This document shows, piece after piece, positions 22,498 to 31,866 of a DNA stretch of 37,293 nucleotides (positions within the stretch are counted from its first letter, which is position 1; every line of letters starts with the position of its first letter). Origin of the DNA: a virus; IMG/VR virus record IMGVR_UViG_3300032516_000079, positions 1-37,293 of that record; one strand, given 5' to 3'. Position numbers and translations under genes: made by a program. A model generated the notes under the pieces. That model was not told the DNA's origin and searched no databases. It saw only the letters and a list, made by a program, of their open reading frames with translations.

Positions 22498-24882
22498 CTA
22501 CACCAGCTGATTGTTTATGACAATGTTAGAGAGGGTCAAAACCTCATAGCTCTCTGCATTGATTTTGTCTTCATTGTTGGCTGGAGTATCCAAAGCAACA
22601 CGGCTTACCGATGCCACGTCACTGATACTGGACACGACCGAAGTCACGTTGGTTTTAGATGACAGAACGCCCGGCACCTCGATAGCGTACATGTCACCGC
22701 CGATTGGAAGACCATCCGCCCAAGCTCGCAGTGCAGTCCTAATCTCGCGGCGCTTCATCTGAGTGTTCTCTCCGGTGTAACCTATGTAGATGTCAATCGG
22801 ACGTTTAACCTGATATCCTTGAACTGGAACCACCTTCATGGTCAGATCACCCGGCGCTCCCTTGAGCCATAACCTGACCTGCCCGCTTTGAAGATCGATC
22901 GTGGACTTGAAGTTCAAACTTGGCTCCGGATCGAATGCCTTCACAGTGTCAGATTCGACATCCTGACTGGTGCTGACATTGTCTCCATAGAGTTCAGCAA
23001 ACCCCGCTACTGTGCTGGGAACTACCGTCAGCTCGTTTGATCCAAGAAACATCCGAACGCACCACGCCTGCACAGGATAAACTGGGAGCTGAGATACGTA
23101 CAAACCGATGTTACCATCATCGGCAGTGCTCACTATCTCGCCCGCTCCAACCCTGTCTACATCGTAAGTGTAATCCACCAATGGGTTTGTAAACAGTTCG
23201 ATGGTATTGGACGTAATCAGATCGGCCACCGGTGTTGCCATGTCCACAGTATCCACCCCGTACACTTCATCCATCATTCTAACCATGTCCGAGTACACGA
23301 TAGCCTGGCCAGGTCTCAGAGACGTGATCATATTCGACAGCACGGTCTCAACCCGGTTCTGTACGTCACTAACCGTAAGACCACCGATTGTCTTAAACCG
23401 AAACGCAATTGGAGCCGGACGGGCCGTGCCGTCGAAAATCTCAATCTGGTCGGTACCGATTGCCTTCGTTTGGAGATAATCCCGAAGGGCCTGTTTCAAC
23501 TGCGGAGTAAGATTCACCAGCCCACCGCTAGACCCGGTCGTCCAGGCATAGATGACCACGACGTTGCCTTCTAACAGAGAATTCTCCTTACGCACAGTAG
23601 ACCGTGCATATGCCACTGAACCCCAAATAGAACTAACGTAACTTGATGCTAAAGTCTGATAGTCATCCAACGTGACACCGCGATCATTCGTCCTGCTATA
23701 GAATGGAATGTTGACCCGCGCCTCTTCCAGCGTCTCGGCGTCTCGCCCGCCAACACCCGATGAATAGTTGTTGGTGATGGTAACCGTCACCGGGAACGAT
23801 AGCGATGCTGCTAACCCAACTATAGACGTCTGAATAGAGCCCGTAGAAATGTTACCAGAGGTGCCTCCTCCGATTCGGTATGTCACTTGAATGATCGCGT
23901 TGGTAGGAACCGTCCTGCCGTAGACCCCATCTCCAAAAATTACTACCGTCTCACCGGTAGCATAAGTCTTTAACTCGTAAGCATTTGCGTCTGACGGTGC
24001 CTGCACAAAACTAAAATACAAGTCCCAGACTTCGTCATTAACCGACACCACCACAGAACTTTCAATTATCGGTGTGCGGCTCAAACGAACTGCATACAGA
24101 ACAGTTTCGGTATCGGGAGCCGTATATGAATCGTTTACCGTTTGACCTTGAATGAGAGCGATACGTTTGTCAAATACCTCCGCTGCGACACTGGCCACGG
24201 TAGCGGAAAGCACCGACGACAGAACCATCCGGTTGTTACTAACCGCTCCCGGAGCCGACTCAATGCTTTCTACGGTGTAGGTATCGGGCAATCCTTCTAT
24301 GCTGACCGACTGACCCACGTCCACATACTGCGTCAGGTCGATGGTCGTATCGTTCACATCCAGATTAGACGACCCGGCTGTGCCCGACACAAAAGAGGAC
24401 AGAACGCTTGATCCCGCCGCATCTGCCGAGATAGTCAATACAGTCGCACGCGGCGTCAGACTTCCTGCTTCGATAACGTAGTCCGCCACAACCTCAAAGC
24501 TGGTAGCATCCTCTCCTTCTGTCCGGATGACAGTTCCCTTGTAGATGGTCACATCCGCACTGATTGCGTCAGTCAGAGTTGCTTCACACGACACCGTAGC
24601 TGGCAGCGGACGCCGTAAGCTATAGTTCACAAGAGCACCCAGGCGAACAGCGGATTCTCGCAAGGTCATGGTGGGTATGAAATTCTCCGCTGCCGTGCGA
24701 TTGATCAGAAAAGCCAGGGTGGCAAAGGCGTAGGCCACAATATCCACCAGCACGATTCCAAAACTACTGGTGAGAAAGTCGTTCCATACCCTCGGCCATC
24801 GAGCACGTATGCGCTGAAGCAATGCGTCCTTATGGCTTTGGAAATCGGTCTTAAGGTACCGAAGCGTACTATCGTTTGCCAT
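22498..24882 (-). CDS. Baseplate J-like / baseplate wedge protein
   Basis: 794 aa. The N-terminal FLTSSFGIVLVDIVAYAFAT, then LINRTAAENFIPTMTLRESA, and a following LGALVNYSLRRPLPA are the typical opening of the Mu gp47 / T4 gp6-like baseplate J family. The middle contains strand-rich repeats and the late GGRDAETLEEARVNIP and TLDDYQTLASSY blocks match the same family. It is a virion component assembling the contractile-tail baseplate, so the phage is probably a myovirus. The start is preceded by GTAGTTAAAG, whose TAA is the stop of the upstream gene. Confidence 0.9.
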   Translation of the reverse strand: MANDSTLRYLKTDFQSHKDALLQRIRARWPRVWNDFLTSSFGIVLVDIVAYAFATLAFLINRTAAENFIPTMTLRESAVRLGALVNYSLRRPLPATVSCEATLTDAISADVTIYKGTVIRTEGEDATSFEVVADYVIEAGSLTPRATVLTISADAAGSSVLSSFVSGTAGSSNLDVNDTTIDLTQYVDVGQSVSIEGLPDTYTVESIESAPGAVSNNRMVLSSVLSATVASVAAEVFDKRIALIQGQTVNDSYTAPDTETVLYAVRLSRTPIIESSVVVSVNDEVWDLYFSFVQAPSDANAYELKTYATGETVVIFGDGVYGRTVPTNAIIQVTYRIGGGTSGNISTGSIQTSIVGLAASLSFPVTVTITNNYSSGVGGRDAETLEEARVNIPFYSRTNDRGVTLDDYQTLASSYVSSIWGSVAYARSTVRKENSLLEGNVVVIYAWTTGSSGGLVNLTPQLKQALRDYLQTKAIGTDQIEIFDGTARPAPIAFRFKTIGGLTVSDVQNRVETVLSNMITSLRPGQAIVYSDMVRMMDEVYGVDTVDMATPVADLITSNTIELFTNPLVDYTYDVDRVGAGEIVSTADDGNIGLYVSQLPVYPVQAWCVRMFLGSNELTVVPSTVAGFAELYGDNVSTSQDVESDTVKAFDPEPSLNFKSTIDLQSGQVRLWLKGAPGDLTMKVVPVQGYQVKRPIDIYIGYTGENTQMKRREIRTALRAWADGLPIGGDMYAIEVPGVLSSKTNVTSVVSSISDVASVSRVALDTPANNEDKINAESYEVLTLSNIVINNQLV

Positions 24883-24885
24883 GCT

Positions 24886-25113
24886 TTAACTACCCACCTT
24901 AAGATCGAGGCACGCCAGCATCTTCTCTACCTGCTCTGTTTCGGCGTCCGGACAGTTAAGAACCAATCCACGCAGTCGGAACATTTCCTGTAAACGGGCA
25001 CGAATCCCCAATAAAACGTCCGCATCGGCCTTGGTAGGGGTTACCGGAAGTGGATCAAGGTACGCAATCATCTCTTTTAAAGTCAGTTCACTCATACCCC
25101 TTAAAAGAACCAC
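24886..25113 (-). CDS. Small hypothetical protein in the tail gene cluster
   Basis: 75 aa, helical and acidic (ARLQEMFRLRGLVLNCPDAE). No family recognised. It sits between two tail-type genes on the same strand, ends in the GTAGTTAA leader of the baseplate gene, and starts after TTTTAAGGGG, a good ribosome binding site. Probably a virion or assembly accessory. Confidence 0.7.
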   Translation of the reverse strand: MVLLRGMSELTLKEMIAYLDPLPVTPTKADADVLLGIRARLQEMFRLRGLVLNCPDAETEQVEKMLACLDLKVGS

Positions 25114-25133
25114 ATTGCCACCGAAATGTCAAC

Positions 25134-25535
25134 CTACAACTTAAAAATTCGGTCAGGTCCATTATCCCACACAAACTGAAAAGGACCGCCCCCTAGTGCG
25201 GGAAGGTTTATAGCAGAACTGATGTACCCGATAAGTCGAGCGTTAGAACGAACTGCGTTATACTTATAGATCACCGCTGCCCCTATAAGTTGAGCGGTGG
25301 TAGACGAAAAAACGACATCGTCTGCGTCTGCTACGCCCGCCGTAGACGTTTTACCAGCCAACGCTCCGCTGGTACCCATAACCGCTGCTACAGGAACATC
25401 CGCTAAAGTTTGGTGTGTGGCCAGGTTGACGTTGTAATTCACAGTGTTTACAAGGCAAACACGGATATCGTCCGTCAACCAAGATATGTACCCTTCAAGA
25501 AACGATTGCCGGCCCCAGTCGTATAAGTTACTCAT
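25134..25535 (-). CDS. Conserved phage tail-region protein
   Basis: 133 aa. The opening NLYDWGRQSFLEGYISWL followed by DIRVCLVNT is a pattern I recognise from small virion-associated proteins encoded beside tail and baseplate genes in diverse phages. The rest is strand-rich with GPFQFVWDNGPDRIFKL at the end. Exact role unknown; probably a structural or tail-fibre-proximal protein. It is the first gene of this minus-strand unit, with GTAGTTAAAG before its ATG and a 58-nt divergent spacer to the helicase gene. Confidence 0.72.
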   Translation of the reverse strand: MSNLYDWGRQSFLEGYISWLTDDIRVCLVNTVNYNVNLATHQTLADVPVAAVMGTSGALAGKTSTAGVADADDVVFSSTTAQLIGAAVIYKYNAVRSNARLIGYISSAINLPALGGGPFQFVWDNGPDRIFKL

Positions 25536-25593
25536 ACGCTTTAACTACCGATTCCTCTTAAAAAAGGTCTATTTTTATGTTCTAGTAGGGGAA

Positions 25594-28308
25594 GTGAACG
25601 AAGACCTTGCGCCCATATTTGATCGTCCCATGATGGACTTCTTTCCCCTGGTTAACCCTAGACCCGGGCAAGTAAGAGCAGTAAACTTCATCCAAAAAGC
25701 TATCGAGAGGGGATATCGCGACATCGTAATCGAGGGTCCGACAGGGTGTCACGCCCCTGGACAAAAGGTGATAATGTCAGACGGAACCCTTAAAAAAGTG
25801 GAAGATATAAGAATAGGTGACTCACTGATGGGTCCAGACTCATCCCCTAGAACGGTAATTGAACTCCATATCGGCGCAGATAACATGCTTACGGTTACGC
25901 CCATTAAAGCAGGTAACCCGTTCACAGTCAATGCAGGGCACACGTTGTCACTTCAACGAACCAATGACGAAACGCACAAGGCGTATGCTATTGACAACAT
26001 AACCATCAAAAACTACGTTCTCCGTTCTAAAACATTCAAACATATCTACAAACTGTATCGCACTGGAGTAGAATTTTCTGAAAAGCATTTGTTAATACCG
26101 CCGTACATCTTGGGACTATGGCTAGGTGATGGCTCCAGCAGCGGCACCTCACTAACCACTGCGGACAAAGAAATAGAATCTGTCTGGACAAACTATGCCA
26201 CCACCCTTGATTTATCTGTGCGTTGCCACACTAAACCTAGCAACGCCGCTAGTGACTTCACAATCTCGTCAGGACCTAAAGGGCTAATGCACTGCCCCCT
26301 AAACGGTCGGTTCAAGAATACCGGTGCCAATACGTTTCTCACCGAACTCCGCCATTATAGTCTACTTGGAAACAAGCACATTCCTCAAGACTACCTTTCC
26401 AGCAACCGACAGCAAAGACTAGAATTACTAGCAGGATTGATCGACACGGACGGAAGTCTTTCAAATAACCTATTTGAGTATTCTTCAGTATCGGTAAAAC
26501 TAGCTGACGGTGTTGCATTTCTTGCCCGATCTCTGGGATTTGCTGTATCTCACAAGGTATCCAAAAAATCCTGTCAAACTGGCGCTGTTGGTATCTATCA
26601 GCGACTCACCATAGGCGGCAATCTCGAAGTAGTACCAACACTATTGCCAAGGAAAAAAGCAAGCATAAGACGACAGAAAAAATGTGTACTAAGATCGGGA
26701 TTTTCGCTCACTAAAGCAGGGTACGGCAACTACTTCGGATTTACTTTAACAGGCGACGGACTATACTTACTTGACGATTTCACAGTCACACATAACTCTG
26801 GAAAATCGGCAATCGGAGCAGCCGTATGCTACTGGGCAGCATCCATGGCGGGACTGTTTACGGAGGAAGGCGGTCTATGCGTACCGGGCGGGTACTACCT
26901 GGTCACGCAGAAAATGCTTCAGGATCAGCTCTCACATGACATCACCGAGTACCGATTTGGACGAAGCTGTTCTTTGAAATCCTCTTCCGAGTACCCATGT
27001 CCCCGGTTCAAAACTTGTCAGTGCGGACTTTCCGCGACACAGAGTAAATGTGAGCACATTGGCGCTAACAGCTGCCCCTATCGCACCACCTACTCGATCT
27101 TCACCCAAAGCGATCTATCCATCACCAATTACCCTTACTTTTTCACCGAAAAAACTTACGTGGGACAACTGAAACCCAGAAGCGTAATAGTGTGTGACGA
27201 AGCTCACGGTTTGGAACGTCAGCTTCTTAAGTTCGGAGAATTGGCAGTATCTGACACGTTTTTGAAAGATTGGGAAATACGATTGAAGAGCAGACCTGCA
27301 TCCGAAGACCGTGAAGACATCTGTGCCTGGTTGGAATCCGATTACATCCCAGCCGCTGAGGAAAAGAAGGAGGTTGTCAAGGTGCTTATGGAAGAGGGAC
27401 ACTACGACGCCGTTGGAATGCGTCAGGCAACCTCCCTTATCAATCACGTCCAGAAGCTAAGTTTCACGCTCCGTAACATGCGAGAAAATCCCGAGAACTG
27501 GGTAACCTGGAAAGAGACCGACCCAAAGAAAGGTGAGATCATCAACGCCCGTCCGCTAGATGCGGCTCCCTACATCGGTCTTTTGACAAAATCGGGAGCC
27601 ATAAGAGTCTACATGAGCGCCTACCCAGGCGACAAAGCAGTCTTTTGCCGAAGCATTGGACTCGACCCGGATTATGTTGCTTGGATCACACTTGACAGCA
27701 CATTTCCAGCTAAGAACCGTCCTATCGTCATGGGGTTAATCGGATCGATGGGACAGAAGAACATCGATCAAACCCTGCCTGCCCTGCTGAGAACATGTGA
27801 TAAGATTCTAAACAAGCATGCAAACCAGAAAGGGATCGTGCACTGCGTAACTTACAAAATCGGTGAGCAGATAGCGTCTCATTTTGCCAGCACGTCCCAT
27901 GCCTCTAGGATAATCTTTCCAAAAAGCGCTGATGACCGAGAAGATGCGTTTCGCCAACACACTACATCCACTGAACCTACCATCATCATAAGCCCGTCCA
28001 TGTCGGAAGGATTTGATTTTGCAGATGATTTATCACGCTTTCAAATTCTAGCAAAATGTCCTTTTCCCTATCTAGGTGATCGACAAGTTGCCGCCAAGAA
28101 AGAACAAGACCCCGCCTGGTATGACGCCCAGACGGTGAGTACGATTATCCAAGCAACCGGTAGAATCGTGCGGTCAGAAAAAGACCATGGAGTTTCTTAC
28201 ATACTTGATTCAGATTTTATGTTCCTGTGGGACAAAAGAAAGAATTTCTTTCCTAAGTGGTGGAGAGATGCAATAGTATGGGGATCAAGCGGGCGACCTC
28301 CAAGTTAA
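25594..28308 (+). CDS. Intein-containing DinG/Rad3-like superfamily 2 DNA helicase
   Basis: 904 aa from the GTG at 25594 (an ATG at 25630 is the alternative; the frame is open back to 25444 but overlaps the divergent gene); about 554 aa after splicing. Walker A GPTG|SGKS is split by the intein (residues 52-401). Cysteines 459, 469, 475, 477, 486 and 494 lie between Walker A and the DEAH box, as in the Fe-S domain of XPD and DinG. LSITNYPYFF is the conserved strand after it. VCDEAH is at 534-538, a C-terminal SPSMSEGFDF fits motif V and QATGRIVR (about 853) motif VI. The likely action is 5'-3' DNA unwinding in replication or repair. Confidence 0.92.
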   Translation: MNEDLAPIFDRPMMDFFPLVNPRPGQVRAVNFIQKAIERGYRDIVIEGPTGCHAPGQKVIMSDGTLKKVEDIRIGDSLMGPDSSPRTVIELHIGADNMLTVTPIKAGNPFTVNAGHTLSLQRTNDETHKAYAIDNITIKNYVLRSKTFKHIYKLYRTGVEFSEKHLLIPPYILGLWLGDGSSSGTSLTTADKEIESVWTNYATTLDLSVRCHTKPSNAASDFTISSGPKGLMHCPLNGRFKNTGANTFLTELRHYSLLGNKHIPQDYLSSNRQQRLELLAGLIDTDGSLSNNLFEYSSVSVKLADGVAFLARSLGFAVSHKVSKKSCQTGAVGIYQRLTIGGNLEVVPTLLPRKKASIRRQKKCVLRSGFSLTKAGYGNYFGFTLTGDGLYLLDDFTVTHNSGKSAIGAAVCYWAASMAGLFTEEGGLCVPGGYYLVTQKMLQDQLSHDITEYRFGRSCSLKSSSEYPCPRFKTCQCGLSATQSKCEHIGANSCPYRTTYSIFTQSDLSITNYPYFFTEKTYVGQLKPRSVIVCDEAHGLERQLLKFGELAVSDTFLKDWEIRLKSRPASEDREDICAWLESDYIPAAEEKKEVVKVLMEEGHYDAVGMRQATSLINHVQKLSFTLRNMRENPENWVTWKETDPKKGEIINARPLDAAPYIGLLTKSGAIRVYMSAYPGDKAVFCRSIGLDPDYVAWITLDSTFPAKNRPIVMGLIGSMGQKNIDQTLPALLRTCDKILNKHANQKGIVHCVTYKIGEQIASHFASTSHASRIIFPKSADDREDAFRQHTTSTEPTIIISPSMSEGFDFADDLSRFQILAKCPFPYLGDRQVAAKKEQDPAWYDAQTVSTIIQATGRIVRSEKDHGVSYILDSDFMFLWDKRKNFFPKWWRDAIVWGSSGRPPS
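25747..26796 (+). mobile_element. LAGLIDADG intein in the helicase P-loop
   Basis: 350 residues. It starts at Cys1 (CHAPGQKVIM) and ends DDFTVTHN, with Ser as the +1 extein residue. Block A continues DGTLKKVEDIRIGDSL, and block B is VNAGHTLSL. The endonuclease motifs are YILGLWLGDG and LAGLIDTDG, both with acidic residues intact. Removal joins GPTG to SGKS and rebuilds the phosphate-binding loop, so the helicase is inactive until splicing. It is not an obvious copy of the polymerase intein, although both use Cys1, HN ends and two LAGLIDADG motifs. Confidence 0.95.
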
Positions 28309-28318
28309 GAGAAGCCAA

Positions 28319-28369
28319 AATGTATACACTGTTTGGTGGTGGGCAGGCGTGTAAGTACTATGATGAGTA
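28319..28369 (+). CDS. Possible 16-aa leader peptide
   Basis: ATG TAT ACA opens a frame encoding MYTLFGGGQACKYYDE and ends in a TAA inside the ATGATGAGTAAG start of the next gene. AGTTAAGAG lies about 6-14 nt before the ATG, as in other genes here. The overlap of stop and start would couple translation. At 16 codons it could be chance. Confidence 0.3.
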
Positions 28370-29496
28370 AGCTGCTTGATTTTCTTTTCAGTCAGTCCCA
28401 AGAGGGCGAAGGATCGATTCTCGATTCCAATACTTTTGGAGCGGACCTTATCCACCTTTTCGAGGAAGCAAACAAAGAAGAGGGGGACAAGCTCAAAGTA
28501 AGCAAACAACCTCTGGCTAAAGCTCTTTCAACACTAGGCATTACCGGTGCCGGTAACGATCTCGAACTTGACCCTCGTGGATTCAGCCTTATCTGTGGAG
28601 GCTCCAGTGAATATCGAGACTACCTTCAACTGCTTTCTGATCCTGATTCCATGGCTAAACTGGCAGGGCTTGGGTGGGTTCATTCAGCGCAAGGCGATGT
28701 TGCTATGCACAATGAGCCGGCGGAATTCCGCATCCGGTTCCTAGAAATTGATGTCGCCGGTGAAGACGACGAGGGCAAAGAGCTTGATAAGGTTCCTTCA
28801 AAGGATGAAACGAACAAGGCACTGAACGCTATTTTAACCAAAGGTCGTGAATTTGCAACTACCCCAGTGGCGGTAGACGACCCTTCTGGCGATGTAGACA
28901 GAGAGGAGCCTGACTCTGACACGTCCGAAGAGGACGGGCGGCGAGAGGGCATAGGTAAGGAGAAAGACGGTTCTGACCCTGAAGGTAAAGTCAAAGGCGC
29001 GGAAAAGGGCAAAAGACCTGAAGCAGTTGCCAAGGCACAAGGCAAGGTAGGATACAAGAAGGAAAGCTTGGAAGAAGGCAAACATAAATCTGGATGTACG
29101 TGCGGGTTCTGTAAGAACAAAGGCAACATCGGCAATTTTAAGAGAAACGTAAAAAACGGTAAAGACGACCCTGAAGAAGAGCAGAAGGATGAGAAACAGT
29201 TCCGAAAGGACAAATCAACCTCTTCTGAGGATGAGGATGTTCGTGACGAGCTGGAAATGAAAGAAGAACGCATCCACGATCTGATTACCAGAATACTGGA
29301 AGACTCTGATCCAGAAGAGGTGGAAAGAATCACACAGCCCAGTGAAAGTGTAGACGATGAGAAGTTGGAGCGAGGACGTGTCGAGAAGACCCACCTTTTC
29401 GGTGGCAAGTACGGCAAGAACGTAGACCCCAAAGGCAAAACAAGCGGCAAATTTAAGTTTCCAAGCAACTGGAAGGTTGGATACGCAGGAAAATGA
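28363..29496 (+). CDS. Highly charged protein with a CxCxxC motif
   Basis: 377 aa from the second of two adjacent ATGs (28360 and 28363). Residues about 1-125 form a plausible folded domain (SKLLDFLFSQ..., FGADLIHLFEEAN, GGSSEYRDYLQLL). Residues about 140-340 are Asp/Glu/Lys-rich and likely disordered, with GCTCGFCKNKG giving a small Cys cluster. The end is basic (GKTSGKFKFPSNWKVGYAGK). Function unknown; the pattern suits an internal virion or scaffold-type protein. The stop overlaps the next start as ATGA. Confidence 0.7.
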   Translation: MSKLLDFLFSQSQEGEGSILDSNTFGADLIHLFEEANKEEGDKLKVSKQPLAKALSTLGITGAGNDLELDPRGFSLICGGSSEYRDYLQLLSDPDSMAKLAGLGWVHSAQGDVAMHNEPAEFRIRFLEIDVAGEDDEGKELDKVPSKDETNKALNAILTKGREFATTPVAVDDPSGDVDREEPDSDTSEEDGRREGIGKEKDGSDPEGKVKGAEKGKRPEAVAKAQGKVGYKKESLEEGKHKSGCTCGFCKNKGNIGNFKRNVKNGKDDPEEEQKDEKQFRKDKSTSSEDEDVRDELEMKEERIHDLITRILEDSDPEEVERITQPSESVDDEKLERGRVEKTHLFGGKYGKNVDPKGKTSGKFKFPSNWKVGYAGK

Positions 29497-30125
29497 TGAA
29501 AACACTTCATGACTACGAGTCCTTTCAGTTTGTTGGCAACCAACAACTTCTGGAGGCGTGGAGCGGAGTAAGTATCGTACAGTGGGCAGGAAACATCGAA
29601 CGCCAGTTAACTCGCATGCTAGAGGAGCAAGAAGGGTCTCGCAACTTCCCTTATGCAGACAAGCTGCGTGAATTTCTAAAGATTTGGCGCAATAATGAAA
29701 TCACCGGCTCTTTGAACCGTGAAGTCCTCGAAGTCCTAAAATCAGCTACCGATATGCTGGCAGTAGATGCCTGGAACCTCAACAACTACTTCTCCAATCT
29801 CCGTGACCAACTCCGAAAATTGCTTGCCTCTGAAGAACAGTTGCCTCGTGTTGACATGGATCAGAACGATGCCGCACGAGGCCCTAGCGCCGGGGGCGGT
29901 GGTGGGATGCCACCAATGAGCCCCGAGTTTGGACCAGAAGATACCGCTCCTCCTGGAATGGGTGAAATTCCGCCTCCTGAAACTGAAAAACCTGGCGAAG
30001 AGATTCTTCCTCCCAAAAGTGAAGTGCCTCCTGGAGAAGAAGACGAAGAAGAAAATGAGGAAGAAAAGGGACCCCTAGTGCCTGGACGCCGGATGATGCC
30101 GCCGCCCAGAGGTGGAGGCATGTGA
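29493..30125 (+). CDS. Hypothetical protein with helical N-terminus and Pro/Glu-rich tail
   Basis: 210 aa. Residues 1-120 are predicted helical (GNIERQLTRMLEEQEGS, LREFLKIWRNNE). The tail is low complexity: a Gly run, repeated PPP and GEE units, then an acidic stretch EEDEEENEEEKG and PPPRGGGM at the end. No family recognised. The tail resembles those of scaffold or virion-associated proteins only in composition. A GGTGGAGG near its end supplies the ribosome binding site of the next gene. Confidence 0.7.
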   Translation: MMKTLHDYESFQFVGNQQLLEAWSGVSIVQWAGNIERQLTRMLEEQEGSRNFPYADKLREFLKIWRNNEITGSLNREVLEVLKSATDMLAVDAWNLNNYFSNLRDQLRKLLASEEQLPRVDMDQNDAARGPSAGGGGGMPPMSPEFGPEDTAPPGMGEIPPPETEKPGEEILPPKSEVPPGEEDEEENEEEKGPLVPGRRMMPPPRGGGM

Positions 30126-30126
30126 G

Positions 30127-30321
30127 ATGGCTAGTGCTATTATCCAATCCATTATCGGTGAAACAGTAATGACCAACGAGCGGTTACTCAACAAAGTCTT
30201 ACAACAAGTAAGTGCAGTCATCAATCGCCGAGACCTGGCACCGTTGGACAAAATTGAAACCGTGTACGAGTATCTCACCCAAAAGCGCCGAGAGATTCTC
30301 GGCAAAGTAGACAAGAACTAA
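30127..30321 (+). CDS. Small helical protein
   Basis: 64 aa from the ATG at 30127, two nt after the previous stop region (TGAGATG), with GGAGG about 10 nt upstream. The sequence (SAIIQSIIGETVMTNERLLN, then LDKIETVYEYLTQKRREIL) is helical and could oligomerise. No family recognised. Confidence 0.65.
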   Translation: MASAIIQSIIGETVMTNERLLNKVLQQVSAVINRRDLAPLDKIETVYEYLTQKRREILGKVDKN

Positions 30322-30325
30322 ACAT

Positions 30326-31114
30326 ATGACAACCCAAGAAATCGCCAAAGTAATCCTAAACCTACGTGAAACTCGGATGAGTTCGTTTATCTTGTCTGGA
30401 GAACTTCGAGAGAAGCTCGGGTTCGAGGGGTACGGAGAAGCTATGCGCCGACGTTGGCTGATTGCCGACACTGATTCTTCCGGCATGGTCCAAGTCACCA
30501 ACAGCCTGGGTCTTATTGAAGAAATTCGCCAGATTGCCGAATGCGAACCCTGCGCTAAGTCTCCGGGAGGAGTTACGTACGGACAGCCCGCTTTAGGCAG
30601 TAACCCGGTCGAATATCCATCTGGTAACGCTACCGAACAAAAGATGGGCAACGAAGCACCGAAAAGCGACGACGAGGGTGAGGCCGTCAAGAAGACCTGG
30701 TCGGGCGATGCCGCTGGTGACAAGGGCGAAGTAGTTGCTAAATCGCCAGGTGACGTCAGCTACAAGAGTGAAGCGGCTCACTATGCACTAACACACGCCG
30801 CTCGCCATCACCTTCAAGAGATCGCACCACCCGCCACTGGTGGGACGGGCATCGGTGGAAGTGCCGCCGCAGTCACTTCTCCGGTCGCCGCTGTCACCTC
30901 TCCCGTCGCCGCCATAGGCACCCAGAATCCAAAATCAAGTGTTCCAGTCAATCCTGAATTCCCACCGGGTACCGTTTGTGCTGAGTGTGGTGATCCTAAT
31001 CCTACCTCGGGCGGATATCCTTTTCCGGCTCTTTGTGACCGGTGCACTCAAAAAGCTATAGCCGACATGGCAGCGAACGCTAACCGACACCGGGTGCCTC
31101 CACGGTCCGTATAA
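30326..31114 (+). CDS. Hypothetical protein with C-terminal zinc ribbon
   Basis: 262 aa. Residues 1-75 form a small helical domain (TTQEIAKVILNLRE, then LREKLGFEGYGEAMRRRWL) resembling winged-helix-like fragments, though this is weak. The middle is low complexity with a duplicated AVTSPVAA unit. The C-terminus CAECGDPNPTSGGYP and CDRCTQ forms a CxxC/CxxC zinc ribbon. The stop overlaps the next start as TAATG. Function unknown. Confidence 0.68.
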   Translation: MTTQEIAKVILNLRETRMSSFILSGELREKLGFEGYGEAMRRRWLIADTDSSGMVQVTNSLGLIEEIRQIAECEPCAKSPGGVTYGQPALGSNPVEYPSGNATEQKMGNEAPKSDDEGEAVKKTWSGDAAGDKGEVVAKSPGDVSYKSEAAHYALTHAARHHLQEIAPPATGGTGIGGSAAAVTSPVAAVTSPVAAIGTQNPKSSVPVNPEFPPGTVCAECGDPNPTSGGYPFPALCDRCTQKAIADMAANANRHRVPPRSV

Positions 31115-31866
31115 TGACCAATGCCCGGGTAATCGTAAACGACCTACTTGAATTCGACTTCGACCCAAAAGAAGTCGAGCTGATCGCTGCTACCCCTCGC
31201 TACCAAGACTGTAAAGGAGCCGGTATCGAAATTGGTAAGAGGGTTTTAGTAACTGATCCAGATACTAGCTATGAATTCCAAGCCAGAGTAACTGGTTTTA
31301 CCCAGTACGGCCTAATTGAAGTAATTGACCAAGAAGGCGATAAGTGGGTTTACTACCCAAAGGAGATAGAAACTCTCTCGGAGTCCGAACCTCCTCTACA
31401 CGAAGGTGAGATGGATCCAGAAGAGAGAGAAGCACTGCTGAATACCCCGCTACATCCCGAGTTCCCAAAAGGGGTGCCCGCCCAACTAGCATGGATAAAC
31501 CACGGATGCGAGCCAGCCGATTATTTCCAAGGTGCCAGCACGCTTGGATGGGATGACGTCTACACCGGCAGCGGAGACACCGACTCCGAAGCGGCCAAGG
31601 AAGCACTTGATTTTGCTGCCGAAGACGGATGGAACCCAGCTGGCATTGCGTTGCCTGACAATCTGCGTCCAGAATACCACACTGAAATGTGGGTGCGAGA
31701 CAACGTAGACCCTGTAGACATTGTGCCACGAAAAGAATTACACGATTACCAGCCAGCAGATCGCAGAGCGGCTGCCGAAAAGATGCGTGACGAATATCTC
31801 GACGAGTACATGAGCGAGTCCCTGTTAAGTTTCTTCGTCAGTTTGAAGTTAAGGAGTCGCAAGTGA
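31114..31866 (+). CDS. Acidic hypothetical protein
   Basis: 250 aa. Residues about 40-90 look like a small beta-barrel (GKRVLVTDPDTSYEFQARV, then YGLIEVIDQEGDKWVYYPKE), perhaps SH3- or KOW-like. The remainder is acidic and Pro-rich, with a helical C-terminus (DRRAAAEKMRDEYLDEYM). No family recognised. It overlaps the following GTG start by 4 nt. Confidence 0.68.
   Translation: MTNARVIVNDLLEFDFDPKEVELIAATPRYQDCKGAGIEIGKRVLVTDPDTSYEFQARVTGFTQYGLIEVIDQEGDKWVYYPKEIETLSESEPPLHEGEMDPEEREALLNTPLHPEFPKGVPAQLAWINHGCEPADYFQGASTLGWDDVYTGSGDTDSEAAKEALDFAAEDGWNPAGIALPDNLRPEYHTEMWVRDNVDPVDIVPRKELHDYQPADRRAAAEKMRDEYLDEYMSESLLSFFVSLKLRSRK

Noticed and set aside
28680-29546. A long minus-strand frame of 288 codons opposite the acidic protein
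   Set aside because: Its Ser/Leu-rich product mirrors the Glu/Lys-rich plus-strand gene; the plus gene has overlapping neighbours on the same strand.
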